Below are positions 1 to 8,737 of a stretch of DNA of 64,000 nucleotides, in pieces; the first letter of the stretch is position 1, and every line of letters begins with the position of its first letter. The position numbers and the translations under genes were made by a program. The notes beneath the pieces were generated by a model. The model worked only from the letters and a program-made list of their open reading frames with translations. It ran no database searches and was not told the DNA's origin. Source of the stretch: Mucilaginibacter galii (GTDB lineage Bacteria; Bacteroidota; Bacteroidia; Sphingobacteriales; Sphingobacteriaceae); assembly GCF_014635825.1 (NCBI RefSeq), contig NZ_BMDO01000001.1, forward strand, positions 434,001-498,000, read 5' to 3'.

Positions 1-399
1 AAACCATGTGTGGTTTGCGCAGCTCCGTTTGATGTACTTTTATCACGTACAATTAATGAAGAACAGATTGCAACCGTATTGCAACCCGATTTGTGTGTAA
101 TTTGCGACACCTCCAAAATTACCGAACGCGGCTGCATAGGCGCACCCGATATTGTAATTGAAATACTTTCGCCAGGCAACAATAAAAAAGAATTACAAAA
201 TAAGTATGAAGTTTATGAAGAAGCCGGTGTGCAGGAATATTGGATCATTCAACCATCAGAAAAAACTTTTTTAAAATATACCTTAATTAACGGTGCTTAT
301 CAGGCATCACGCCTACTGACTATAGGTGATGAGGTGATTACTCCTATTTTGCCCGGCTTTACCTTAAGTTTGGACGAAGTGTTTGCCGATAAACTGTAA
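1..399 (+). CDS. Uma2 family endonuclease-like protein (DUF820), 5' truncated
   Basis: The reading frame is open from the window edge and ends with TAA at 397-399, so the N-terminus lies outside the window. The visible 132 codons contain the typical Uma2/DUF820 core: a QPDL strand, an RGCIGAPD segment, then VIEILSP and YEEAGVQEYWII, ending in a short beta-rich tail. Uma2 proteins have a PD-(D/E)xK restriction-endonuclease-like fold; the D of QPDL, the E of VIEILSP and the E-Y-W segment are the expected active-site region. They are abundant in cyanobacteria and some Bacteroidota, and their biological role is not established. A GTG at 10 is only an internal codon. The next gene, rpsF, has its own promoter, so this is probably a separate transcript. 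Confidence 0.85.
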   Translation, partial: KPCVVCAAPFDVLLSRTINEEQIATVLQPDLCVICDTSKITERGCIGAPDIVIEILSPGNNKKELQNKYEVYEEAGVQEYWIIQPSEKTFLKYTLINGAYQASRLLTIGDEVITPILPGFTLSLDEVFADKL

Positions 400-435
400 A
401 CCCTTCATACCGTCAAGCAATTATCTAAATTACTG

Positions 436-466
436 TTGCAAAATTGCAATGCATTCCCTACATTTG
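436..466 (+). promoter_or_regulatory. Bacteroidota-type promoter for the rpsF operon
   Basis: TACATTTG at 459-466 matches the Bacteroidota -7 consensus TAnnTTTG exactly. A TTG at 436-438 lies 20 nt upstream, the right distance for the -33 box. This predicts a start near 473 and a leader of about 35 nt that is A/T-rich with no Shine-Dalgarno sequence before the rpsF ATG at 509. Confidence 0.6.
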
Positions 467-508
467 CACTCCCGTTTTGCGCGGGCAATTAATTAACAAA
501 AAGCAAAA

Positions 509-868
509 ATGCAACAGTACGAAACCGTAATCATTCTAACCCCGTTGTTATCTGATGAGGTTGCTAAAGAGGTAATTGCCAAATTTAGCAAGCTTTTAAC
601 CGATAACGGAGCCGAAATTGTTCTTGAAGACAATTGGGGTTTGAGAAAATTAGCGTATCCTATCCAAAAGAAATCGACAGGATACTACCACCTCACCGAA
701 TACAAAGCTCCAGGTGAATTAATTAACAAACTGGAAGTTGAATTTAAACGTGATGAGCGTGTAATGCGTTTCTTAACTGTTTCTTTGGATAAACATGCCA
801 TTGCTTACAACGAGAAAAAACGTAGCGGCGCTTTCAACAAAAAACCTAAAACCGAGGAGGCAGCTTAA
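509..868 (+). CDS. rpsF: 30S ribosomal protein bS6
   Basis: The 119-residue product has the bS6 ferredoxin-like fold pattern: an N-terminal [12 protein letters not shown] strand, the [11 protein letters not shown] segment, and ERVMRFLTV near residue 90, followed by a basic/acidic low-complexity tail ending in EEAA. bS6 binds bS18 on the platform of the small subunit. It is the first gene of rpsF-rpsR-rplI, with no ssb between rpsF and rpsR. Its own leader has no Shine-Dalgarno motif, but its last codons contain GAGGAGG, which serves the next gene. In Bacteroidota, bS6 is one of three proteins (with bS18 and bS21) reported to sequester the 16S anti-Shine-Dalgarno tail. Confidence 0.97.
   Translation: MQQYETVIILTPLLSDEVAKEVIAKFSKLLTDNGAEIVLEDNWGLRKLAYPIQKKSTGYYHLTEYKAPGELINKLEVEFKRDERVMRFLTVSLDKHAIAYNEKKRSGAFNKKPKTEEAA
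854..860 (+). promoter_or_regulatory. Strong Shine-Dalgarno sequence for rpsR
   Basis: GAGGAGG lies inside the last codons of rpsF, with 10 nt between it and the rpsR ATG at 871. Strong SDs are rare in Bacteroidota. Before the bS18 gene such a site has been proposed to be autoregulatory, because bS18 helps occlude the anti-SD. Confidence 0.7.
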
Positions 869-870
869 TT

Positions 871-1134
871 ATGGCAAACGATCAAATTCAATACGTTACC
901 GCTCCTAAAGTGGACGATAACCGCAAAAAATACTGCCGTTTCAAAAAGAACGGTATCAAGTACATTGATTACAAAGACGGTAACTTTTTATTAAAGTTCA
1001 TTAACGATCAGGGTAAATTATTACCACGCCGTTTAACCGGTACTTCATTAAAATTTCAGCGTAAAGTGGCTCAATCGGTTAAACGTGCCCGCCACATTGG
1101 TTTGTTGCCTTACGTTACTGACTCGTTAAAATAA
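871..1134 (+). CDS. rpsR: 30S ribosomal protein bS18
   Basis: The 87-residue basic protein carries the bS18 core: KKYCRFKKNGIKYIDYKD near the N-terminus, LLPRRLTGTSLKFQRKVAQSVKRARHIGLLPYV at the C-terminus. It starts 2 nt after the rpsF stop, so translation is probably coupled. The ATG at 871 is supported by the GAGGAGG just upstream. bS18 packs on bS6 in the platform and, in Bacteroidota ribosomes, contributes to the pocket that hides the anti-SD. A strong SD in front of its own gene is therefore a plausible feedback element. Confidence 0.97.
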   Translation: MANDQIQYVTAPKVDDNRKKYCRFKKNGIKYIDYKDGNFLLKFINDQGKLLPRRLTGTSLKFQRKVAQSVKRARHIGLLPYVTDSLK

Positions 1135-1137
1135 TAT

Positions 1138-1144
1138 AGGAGGT
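1138..1144 (+). promoter_or_regulatory. Strong Shine-Dalgarno sequence for rplI
   Basis: AGGAGGT with a 7-nt spacer to the rplI ATG at 1152. This is the best SD in the window and sits in the 17-nt gap between rpsR and rplI. Confidence 0.75.
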
Positions 1145-1151
1145 TAACAAA

Positions 1152-1595
1152 ATGGACATTATATTAAAACAAGACGTTAAAAACCTCGGCGAGAAAGACG
1201 AAGTTGTTAAAGTAAAAGCAGGTTATGGCCGTAACTTTTTAATCCCTAAAGGTTTTGGTCAGTTAGCTACCCCATCTGCACGTAAAGTTTTAGCTGAAAA
1301 CTTGAAACAAGCTCAGTTTAAACAAGACAAGATCCGTAAGGATGCTGATGAAGTGGCTACCCGTTTAGAAGGCGTTAAATTAACTATCGGCGCTAAAGCC
1401 GGCGAAAGCGGTAAAATTTTCGGTGCTATCAACACTATCCAGGTGGCTGATGCTTTGAAAAAACAAGGCTTCGAAGTTGACCGTCGTCGTATCACTTTCA
1501 ACGAAGAGCCTAAATTTGTAGGCGAATACACTGCAACTCTAAACTTACATAAAGAAGTTAAAGTTCAGGTACCTTTTGAAGTAGTAGCTGAGTAA
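1152..1595 (+). CDS. rplI: 50S ribosomal protein bL9
   Basis: The 147-residue product has the bL9 architecture: an N-terminal RNA-binding domain with the DIILKQDVKNLGEKDEVV start and the GYGRNFLIPKG loop, a long connecting helix (about residues 45-75), and a C-terminal domain that includes GKIFGAINTIQVADAL. bL9 projects from the L1-stalk base of the 50S subunit and affects reading-frame maintenance. It is the last gene of the operon, 17 nt after rpsR. An antisense frame over 1313-1531 is only a shadow. Transcription very likely ends at the 15-bp hairpin at 1645-1678. Confidence 0.97.
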   Translation: MDIILKQDVKNLGEKDEVVKVKAGYGRNFLIPKGFGQLATPSARKVLAENLKQAQFKQDKIRKDADEVATRLEGVKLTIGAKAGESGKIFGAINTIQVADALKKQGFEVDRRRITFNEEPKFVGEYTATLNLHKEVKVQVPFEVVAE

Positions 1596-1749
1596 GCCCC
1601 ACCTAAATCCTCCCCGGGAGGGAGGACTTTAAAAGGATATTTTAATAAAAGCTCTTTCCAATAGGAAAGAGCTTTTATATTTTAGAGAAATTTCATCAAC
1701 AACATTTTTCAAAAGCCCTCCCTCCCGGGGAGGGTTGGGAGGGGCTTTC
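1596..1749. repeat. Palindromic element A1 (mirrored GC-rich arms)
   Basis: The 154-bp gap between rplI and mtgA is one inverted repeat. The left arm (1596-1634) and the reverse complement of the right arm (1711-1749) share the core CCTCCCCGGGAGGGAGG and flanking CTTT/AAAA; each arm is itself a palindrome around CCGG. The element begins directly after the rplI stop and ends directly before the mtgA ATG. Element A2 (2445-2600) has nearly the same arms and length. The arrangement resembles paired REP/BIME sequences. No transposase is present nearby. Confidence 0.8.
1645..1678 (+). terminator. Hairpin terminator of the rpsF operon, inside element A1
   Basis: A perfect 15-bp stem: ATAAAAGCTCTTTCC at 1645-1659 pairs with 1664-1678 across a 4-nt loop, followed by an A/T-rich run. 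It occupies the centre of repeat element A1. Element A2 has a related AGCTCTTT / AAAGGGCT hairpin in the same place, so the hairpin may belong to the repeat and act as terminator here. Confidence 0.7.
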
Positions 1750-2442
1750 ATGACTCGAGGTATAGGTAAACTCATTTGGCGCTTTGTTAGGTTATTTGTA
1801 ATAGCATTTATTGCCATAACTGTTTTTTGGGTATTCATTTATAAATTTATAAACCCACCTGTTACCTGGCTTATGATAAGCCGTGGCTTTGAGCGCAAGG
1901 CGGCCGGCAAAATCTGGAAAATTGACAAACACTGGAAAGATTTTGATGAAATCTCCATCAACATGAAAAAGGCGGCCGTGGCCGGTGAAGATCAATCGTT
2001 TCTGGAGCACCATGGGTTCGACTTTAAAGCTATTGAACGGGCCATTAAAAAGAACCAGAACAGTAAAAAGGTAATTGGCGGCAGCACCATATCGCAGCAA
2101 ACTGCCAAAAACGTTTTCTTATGGCAGGGACGCTCCTACATCCGCAAGGCATTTGAAGCATACTTTACTATGTTAATTGAGTTGCTTTGGAGTAAAGAAC
2201 GCATTATGGAAGTATACCTCAACGTGATAGAAATGGGCGACGGGATTTACGGTGCCGAAGCGGCTGCACAAAACTACTTTCATAAACCTGCTGCCAACCT
2301 TACCCGCCGCGAAGCAGCCGCTATTGCCGCTATTTTCCCAAGCCCGTTAAAACGCTCGGCCGTTAACCCTACAAAGTTTATCAGACACCGAAGGTATTTG
2401 ATTATGAAAAATATGCGCCGATTAGGGCCTTTAGACTTTTAA
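1750..2442 (+). CDS. mtgA: Monofunctional biosynthetic peptidoglycan transglycosylase (GT51)
   Basis: The 230-residue protein has one N-terminal membrane anchor (about residues 12-33) and then a GT51 domain. Visible family motifs are [13 protein letters not shown] with the catalytic Glu at residue 80, [16 protein letters not shown], and [10 protein letters not shown] with the second acidic residue. It polymerises lipid II into glycan strands on the periplasmic face and lacks a penicillin-binding domain. The ATG at 1750 is chosen over a TTG at 1735, which would fall inside the repeat arm. The whole upstream gap is repeat element A1, so the 5' leader must derive from the repeat or from read-through of rplI. 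Element A2 follows immediately. Confidence 0.93.
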   Translation: MTRGIGKLIWRFVRLFVIAFIAITVFWVFIYKFINPPVTWLMISRGFERKAAGKIWKIDKHWKDFDEISINMKKAAVAGEDQSFLEHHGFDFKAIERAIKKNQNSKKVIGGSTISQQTAKNVFLWQGRSYIRKAFEAYFTMLIELLWSKERIMEVYLNVIEMGDGIYGAEAAAQNYFHKPAANLTRREAAAIAAIFPSPLKRSAVNPTKFIRHRRYLIMKNMRRLGPLDF

Positions 2443-2444
2443 GA

Positions 2445-2600
2445 GAAGCCACTCCCAAACCCTCCCCGGGAGGGAGGGCTTTAAGAAAATACCACCAAGC
2501 TCTTTCTTGATAAAAGGGCTGTTTTTAAGTAGCAAAGTAATATAAGCACCACAAGAAAATCAAAAGCCCTCCCTCCCGGGGAGGGTTGGGAGGGGCTTTC
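2445..2600. repeat. Palindromic element A2 (mirrored GC-rich arms)
   Basis: A second copy of the mirrored element, 156 bp against 154 bp for A1. The left arm 2445-2489 and the right arm 2555-2600 are inverted relative to each other, with the same CCTCCCCGGGAGGGAGGG core and the GAAAGCC(CC)TCCCAA border. The centre again holds an imperfect AGCTCTTT / AAAGGGCT hairpin (about 2499-2521), which may terminate mtgA transcription. Confidence 0.8.
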
Positions 2601-2664
2601 TACCGTTCGCCCTACTATTTCTGCCATTCACCGAATATAATTTCCAAATCAACTGCCTCTGCCC

Positions 2665-2672
2665 TACATTTA
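2665..2672 (+). promoter_or_regulatory. Possible -7 box for the ABC exporter genes
   Basis: TACATTTA, one mismatch from TAnnTTTG, ends 4 nt before the ATG at 2677. If used, the transcript would be nearly leaderless. No clear -33 box is seen. Confidence 0.25.
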
Positions 2673-2676
2673 TAGT

Positions 2677-3438
2677 ATGGCAACACAACCTATCATCACC
2701 GTAAACAATCTGGTAAAACGCTATGCCGATTTTACCGCCGTAAAAGACATCAGCTTCGAAGTTTATGAAGGCGAAATATTCGGTCTGTTAGGCCCCAACG
2801 GCGCCGGCAAAACCACTACGCTGGAAATCATCGAAACACTGCGCGATAAAACATCGGGCAGTATTACGGTCGATGGTTTTTCGATAGATACCCAAGCCAA
2901 CCAAATAAAAAAACGCATTGGGGTGCAATTGCAGGCAGCAGGCTACTACCCCGGCCTAAACCTTATTGAGTTAATGGAGCTTTTTGCAGGCTTATACGGC
3001 AACCGCATTAAACCCATAGAGATGCTGGAAAAGGTAGCGCTAACCGATAAAGCCAAAGCGAAGTATAAAGACCTTTCGGGCGGACAAAAGCAACGCTTCT
3101 CCATTGCCACTACCCTTATTAATAATCCCCGTATCATATTTTTAGACGAGCCCACCACCGGGCTCGATCCACAGGCCCGTCGTAACCTTTGGGAACTCAT
3201 TCGCCAGATACGTGCCGCAGGCACCACCGTAGTGTTGACCACCCATTATATGGACGAAGCCGAAGAGCTATGCGACCGCGTGGCCTTTATTGATGGTGGG
3301 CATGTGATAGGCATTAACACCCCAGATACATTTATTGACCAATTAGTAGCCACCGGCTTTGAGCGTAAGAAAACCGTGAAGCAGGCCAACCTGGAAGATG
3401 TATTTATTAATTTAACGGGGAAGGAATGGCGGGAATAA
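2677..3438 (+). CDS. ABC-2 type transporter ATP-binding protein
   Basis: The 253-residue protein is a complete CcmA-type ABC ATPase: Walker A GPNGAGKTT at residues 39-47, a Q-loop near VQLQAAGYYPGL, signature LSGGQ at 133-137, Walker B IIFLDEPTTGLD with D157/E158, and an H-loop His at 190 (LTTHYMDEAEELCDR). It lacks the long C-terminal extension seen in some drug exporters. With the ABC-2 permease that follows, it should form an inner-membrane exporter. The substrate is unknown; the family includes drug, lipid and polysaccharide exporters. Repeat A3 separates it from the permease gene, but the two are co-oriented and probably co-transcribed. Confidence 0.92.
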   Translation: MATQPIITVNNLVKRYADFTAVKDISFEVYEGEIFGLLGPNGAGKTTTLEIIETLRDKTSGSITVDGFSIDTQANQIKKRIGVQLQAAGYYPGLNLIELMELFAGLYGNRIKPIEMLEKVALTDKAKAKYKDLSGGQKQRFSIATTLINNPRIIFLDEPTTGLDPQARRNLWELIRQIRAAGTTVVLTTHYMDEAEELCDRVAFIDGGHVIGINTPDTFIDQLVATGFERKKTVKQANLEDVFINLTGKEWRE

Positions 3439-3563
3439 AACCCCAACCCCTCCCAACCCTCCCCAAAGGGGAGGGCTATAGACATCGTTTCTTAATAATA
3501 TTTACAATTTAAATAAACCCCTAAAAACTCCCTCTCCTTTGGAGAGGGCCGGGGAGAGGTCTC
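3439..3563. repeat. Palindromic element A3 (diverged copy)
   Basis: A third mirrored element of 125 bp between the ATPase and permease genes. The left arm (3439-3477) has the core CCCTCCCCAAAGGGGAGGG, the right arm (3523-3563) CCCTCTCCTTTGGAGAGGG. The cores use AAAG/CTTT at the centre instead of CCGG, and the element lacks the internal hairpin of A1 and A2, so it is a diverged subtype. It starts right after the ATPase stop and ends right before the permease ATG. Confidence 0.75.
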
Positions 3564-4694
3564 ATGAACACTTCATCATACAGCAACATTCGCGCTACTC
3601 TGGCCATAACTAAAGCCAGTTTACGTTCCATATTCCGCAACCCTTCGGGGCTGGTTTTCAGCCTTTTGTTTCCTTTAATATTTATAGTAGTATTTGCCAA
3701 TATTGGCAGCGGTGGCGTAACCGTTGACGTTGGTGTAGCTAAGGGCTGTGATACCCTTAACCCTATTTATAAAGCCTTACAAAATGCTAAAGTGGTCAAC
3801 CTTATTCGGAATCAAAACGCCGATCAGATGGAGAAGAACTTATCCAAAGGATCAATCGACGCTATTTTAAACGTTAAAAAAAACGGTGGTAATTGGACCG
3901 TGTACCCGCCTCTATCTGCATTACCCAAAGCACGGTATAACGTTCAGGTAAAATACACTGCTGCATCCGCCGATAAAGGTGGCATCTTAAAATCTCTGCT
4001 GAACAGCATCTTCTTTAAAATAGGAGAAAAAACGGGAGCATTCTCCTCTATTGCCACTATTAAAGAAACTACCATAAAAGGCCGTGAGTATAAATACATC
4101 GACTTTATTTTACCCGGACAGTTAGGTTTTTCGCTATTGAACATTGGCGTATTCGGTACAGCTTTTGTTTTCTTAAGCTTACGCCAAACCTTGGTCATCA
4201 GACGTTTTTTTGCTACTCCTGTAAAACGCTACAGCATTGTAGCCGGCGAAATGCTGGCTCGGGTTACTTTTGCCATGCTGGGTTCCATTATCATTATAGC
4301 AGTAGGGCATTATGCGTTTGGATTTACGCTTGTGCATGGTGCAGTTACGGTGTTGAGTATGCTTTTCCTTGCATTTGTGGGGCTGGTTATATTTATGGGC
4401 TTTGGCTTTATCATATCAGGGATCGCTAAAAACGAAACCACCGTACCGCCGCTTTCCAACATTATTACTTTGCCACAATTTTTGTTATCGGGTACGTTCT
4501 TTTCAACCTCTGCATTCCCTAAATGGTTGCAACCCATTAGCAATGCTTTGCCCCTTACGCACTTAAATAATGCTATGCGCAAAGTTGCCTTTGAAGGCGT
4601 TGCTATAACGGAGGTTGGTCATGAGCTGTTGATACTGCTTGCATGGGGCATTGTGATATATGCTGTAGCTATTAAAACATTCAAATGGGAATAA
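3564..4694 (+). CDS. ABC-2 type transporter permease
   Basis: The 376-residue product has an N-terminal transmembrane segment (FSLLFPLIFIVVFANI, about residues 31-46), a large extracytoplasmic region (about 50-175), and a C-terminal block of five or six membrane segments including LGFSLLNIGVFGTAFVFLSL and the final LLILLAWGIVIYAVAI. This is the layout of ABC2_membrane_3-type permeases such as YhhJ/YbhS. It is the partner of the ATPase upstream. The ATG at 3564 directly abuts repeat A3. No periplasmic adaptor (HlyD-like) gene is nearby, so substrate and route across the outer membrane are not indicated. Confidence 0.9.
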   Translation: MNTSSYSNIRATLAITKASLRSIFRNPSGLVFSLLFPLIFIVVFANIGSGGVTVDVGVAKGCDTLNPIYKALQNAKVVNLIRNQNADQMEKNLSKGSIDAILNVKKNGGNWTVYPPLSALPKARYNVQVKYTAASADKGGILKSLLNSIFFKIGEKTGAFSSIATIKETTIKGREYKYIDFILPGQLGFSLLNIGVFGTAFVFLSLRQTLVIRRFFATPVKRYSIVAGEMLARVTFAMLGSIIIIAVGHYAFGFTLVHGAVTVLSMLFLAFVGLVIFMGFGFIISGIAKNETTVPPLSNIITLPQFLLSGTFFSTSAFPKWLQPISNALPLTHLNNAMRKVAFEGVAITEVGHELLILLAWGIVIYAVAIKTFKWE

Positions 4695-4721
4695 TATATG
4701 TTAAATTAATATTAACAAAAC

Positions 4722-4729
4722 TATATTTG
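4722..4729 (+). promoter_or_regulatory. -7 promoter box upstream of the DUF2490 gene
   Basis: TATATTTG matches TAnnTTTG exactly, 34 nt before the ATG at 4764. No clear TTG is seen at the -33 distance. Confidence 0.4.
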
Positions 4730-4763
4730 CGCCTTTGTTAACCTAAAATTAACAAATGTGCTT

Positions 4764-5471
4764 ATGCAAAGACTTTACATATTCATCCTGCTTTTTGCTA
4801 CAACATCATTTCTTGCTAAAGGGCAAGGAGTAAATTACGGTACGGGTAGCTGGAATATATTTACGGTAAACTTTGCGGGCAACGTAGACCAACATTGGGG
4901 AGGCTATGCAGAAGCACAAAACCGCAATTACGGCATAGCCAGCCATTTTTATTATTATGAGGTAAAAGCGGGTATTAGCTATAATATTGATAACAACAGT
5001 TTGTTCTTATTAGGTACCGGCAGGTATACTACTTATGGTTTTGATGCGGTTGATGATGGCCCTCAGGTAACCGAAACCCGCCTTTGGGAACAGTTTACTA
5101 CAAACCATTTCATCAACCGTGTTAAGTTAGAACACAGGTACCGTGTTGAGCAGCGCTGGTTAAGTACAGGCTACTTAAATCGTTTCAGGTATCGGCTAAC
5201 TGCCAGTGTTCCTATCAATAGGCCTAAATTAGATCCTAAAACCTTTTTTATTGCAGCTTTTGGCGAAGTATTTTTTAATAACAAGCAACCCAATTTTGAA
5301 CGCAACCGCTTTTCTCCATCTTTAGGTTATAAATTCAGTAAAGAATTTACTTTGCAGGCGGGTGTCATTAATCAGCGTAATTACGCCATTGCCTCAAGCA
5401 ATGATAAAAACTACCTGATATTAACTGCCACCTATAACATTCAGCGCCAGCAGACCTCAGATAAAAAATAA
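4764..5471 (+). CDS. DUF2490 family outer-membrane beta-barrel protein
   Basis: The 235-residue protein starts with a signal peptide (MQRLYIFILLFATTSFLAKG) and continues as alternating aromatic/polar beta strands, ending in YLILTATYNI, which fits a small outer-membrane barrel. GSWNIFTVNF, WGGYAEAQNRNYG, the RVKLEHRYRVEQRW block and RFRYRLTASVPIN are typical of DUF2490, a Bacteroidota family of unknown role. The ATG at 4764 is chosen over a GTG at 4758 because it gives a cleaner signal peptide. It stands alone between the ABC permease and enolase. Confidence 0.85.
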   Translation: MQRLYIFILLFATTSFLAKGQGVNYGTGSWNIFTVNFAGNVDQHWGGYAEAQNRNYGIASHFYYYEVKAGISYNIDNNSLFLLGTGRYTTYGFDAVDDGPQVTETRLWEQFTTNHFINRVKLEHRYRVEQRWLSTGYLNRFRYRLTASVPINRPKLDPKTFFIAAFGEVFFNNKQPNFERNRFSPSLGYKFSKEFTLQAGVINQRNYAIASSNDKNYLILTATYNIQRQQTSDKK

Positions 5472-7091
<1,620 letters not shown>

Positions 7092-7142
7092 TGACAGGTT
7101 GATTGGTGAATAGTTGATTAGTTAACCCGCCATTCAGTTCAT

Positions 7143-7185
7143 AAACAAAGAAAGCCGCTCAAATGAGCGGCTTTCTTTGTTTTTA
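7143..7185 (+). terminator. Strong terminator after eno
   Basis: An 18-bp perfect stem (7143-7160 with 7165-7182), loop AAAT, followed by T-rich sequence. The stem also begins with A residues, so it could serve transcripts from both sides; the receiver gene on the minus strand ends at 7220. Confidence 0.9.
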
Positions 7186-7219
7186 TATTTTCTAAAGTCT
7201 TCCCAGTTTCGGAGGGACT

Positions 7220-7588
7220 TTAATCTACAAACTTATGTACAATAGCAAAAAGATCGGTGAGGTCAAACGGCTTTTTCAAATAACCATCGGCTTGGCCGGC
7301 ATCGGCAATCTCTTTGATGTTGCTCACCGCCGATACAATAACCACCGGGATATGGCTGGTAGACGGATTAGTTTTAATTTCCTTACTTATTTGCTGCCCG
7401 TTGGCATCACTTTTCCAATCGGTTAACCAGTTATCTAATAAAATAAGGTCGGGCTTAATTTCCGATAACTGCTTTAAGATCTTAGCATCTTCGGAAGCGA
7501 TCACTTCAATTTGCTCTTCTTTCAAAGCATAAATTATAGTATCCCTTATATCTTTATCATCTTCAATAAGCAGCACTTTCTTAGCCAT
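7220..7588 (-). CDS. Stand-alone response regulator receiver protein
   Basis: The 122-residue protein is a single CheY-like receiver with no output domain. The acidic pocket is E9-D10-D11, the phospho-acceptor is D52 (DLILLDNWL), the conserved Ser/Thr is in IVSAVS, and the switch lysine is in YLKKPFD. It has no adjacent histidine kinase. Similar short receivers appear at 29711 and 30380; all may act as phosphate shuttles or targets of distant kinases. It converges on eno with the terminator between them. Confidence 0.9.
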   Translation of the reverse strand: MAKKVLLIEDDKDIRDTIIYALKEEQIEVIASEDAKILKQLSEIKPDLILLDNWLTDWKSDANGQQISKEIKTNPSTSHIPVVIVSAVSNIKEIADAGQADGYLKKPFDLTDLFAIVHKFVD

Positions 7589-7743
7589 AATAAGTTACGG
7601 AATGTATACGTGTATAAATAATTGACCGGCAAAAAGTGTTTACTTGCCAAACCTGTGCCGGTCTTACGAGTAATTAACAAATAAACCCCTCTCTTTTGTT
7701 TTACCCCGAAAGCAATATTATTACCTTATTTTATCAGAAAATT

Positions 7744-8034
7744 TCAGGCTAACCTTGTTAACACTTTTACTTCAACAGGTTTTGTAAGGAGTACAGGGGC
7801 AACACGACCAAAGTTTTTGTAATGCACAGTTTCGTGGTGATGCTGCAAGGCAGCTTCATCTTTCCATTGCTCTATGATAACGTAGTGGCAGCGCTCATTC
7901 TCATACTGGTAAAGCTCATAATGCAAACAGCCTTCTTCGGCGGCCGACGCTTCTACCAGCTTTTTTAGTTCAAGTTCAAAGGTATCTTCTGCATCGGTGT
8001 TGCAATGCAGGAAAGCTAATAATTTAACATTCAT
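7744..8034 (-). CDS. Antibiotic biosynthesis monooxygenase (ABM) domain protein
   Basis: The 96-residue product is a single ABM/YgiN-type domain: NVKLLAFLHCNTDAED, EEGCLHYELYQYENE, YVIIEQWKDEAALQHHHET and a C-terminal KVLTRLA strand. Such proteins are dimeric ferredoxin-like folds that oxidise quinols or aromatic compounds without cofactors, and many have no known substrate. The ATG at 8034 is chosen because a longer frame reaching 8217 would run through the end of tdk and add residues without family character. The gap to tdk is 55 nt, so co-transcription is possible. Confidence 0.8.
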   Translation of the reverse strand: MNVKLLAFLHCNTDAEDTFELELKKLVEASAAEEGCLHYELYQYENERCHYVIIEQWKDEAALQHHHETVHYKNFGRVAPVLLTKPVEVKVLTRLA

Positions 8035-8089
8035 TGCGGTATTGGTTATATAATAGATAACCAACGCCAATTCTATTTGTTCGCTGCGT

Positions 8090-8662
8090 TTAAAGGTTAT
8101 AGCAGTTACGGCAGCGTGGCTCGTAGCTTTCTTTTTCCCCCAATAAAATTCGGGCACCATCAGGCACCAGGCGGTACGAATACAGCGCAGGGTTACCACA
8201 CTGCACGCACACGGCATGCACCTTGGTAACCGATTCGGCTATGGCCATAACACCGGGCATGGGACCAAAGGGTTTACCCTTGTAATCCATATCCAGTCCG
8301 GCAACTATTACCCTTACCCCTTTATTAGCCAGGGTATCGCAAACGTAAGCCAGTTCTTCATCAAAAAACTGGGCCTCGTCAATACCCACTACCTGCACAT
8401 GGCTGCCCAGCAGTAGTATGGCCGATGAACTTTCGACCGGTGTACAGGGGATGCTGTTTTGGTTGTGCGATACCACGGCCATTTCATCATAGCGGGTATC
8501 GGTCATGGGTTTAAAAATCTCTACGTTGAGGCGGGCAATCTGGGCACGACGCAACCTGCGGATCAGCTCTTCGGTTTTACCCGAAAACATAGAGCCGCAT
8601 ACCACTTCAATACTTCCGCCGTGTTCACTGCGCCTTTTAAAAACATCTTCACTAAACAGCAT
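8090..8662 (-). CDS. tdk: Thymidine kinase (type II, zinc-binding)
   Basis: The 190-residue enzyme phosphorylates thymidine with ATP in the pyrimidine salvage pathway. Walker A is GSMFSGKT at residues 23-30, the catalytic Glu lies in GIDEAQFF (E96), and four zinc-binding cysteines are visible as CVQC (152/155) and CRNC (184/187). The lasso/substrate region around YSYRLVPDG is present. The start [16 protein letters not shown] at 8662 is typical for Bacteroidota Tdk; a possible ATG ten codons upstream is less likely. It is divergent from the gene at 8738. Confidence 0.96.
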   Translation of the reverse strand: MLFSEDVFKRRSEHGGSIEVVCGSMFSGKTEELIRRLRRAQIARLNVEIFKPMTDTRYDEMAVVSHNQNSIPCTPVESSSAILLLGSHVQVVGIDEAQFFDEELAYVCDTLANKGVRVIVAGLDMDYKGKPFGPMPGVMAIAESVTKVHAVCVQCGNPALYSYRLVPDGARILLGEKESYEPRCRNCYNL

Positions 8663-8702
8663 TCCAAAAACTTTACAGCCTGCTAATATCATAATTATAT
8701 CT

Positions 8703-8710
8703 TACTTTTG
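8703..8710 (+). promoter_or_regulatory. -7 promoter box for the gene at 8738
   Basis: TACTTTTG matches TAnnTTTG, 27 nt before the ATG at 8738, in the short divergent gap shared with tdk. No clear -33 TTG is seen. Confidence 0.4.
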
Positions 8711-8737
8711 AATAGGTACATTATCAACATCGGCTAC

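Noticed and set aside
1735..1749. TTG start for mtgA
   Set aside because: It falls in repeat arm A1 and adds residues without family character; the ATG at 1750 is better.
1596..3563. CRISPR array for the GC-rich repeats
   Set aside because: Copies are inverted pairs hundreds of bases apart without regular spacers, and no cas genes are present.
7098..7126. GTTGATT-like short direct repeats after eno
   Set aside because: Too short and imperfect to call a repeat element.
7744..8217. A longer frame of the ABM protein reaching 8217
   Set aside because: It would overlap the end of tdk and add a poorly ordered N-terminus; the ATG at 8034 gives a standard ABM domain.
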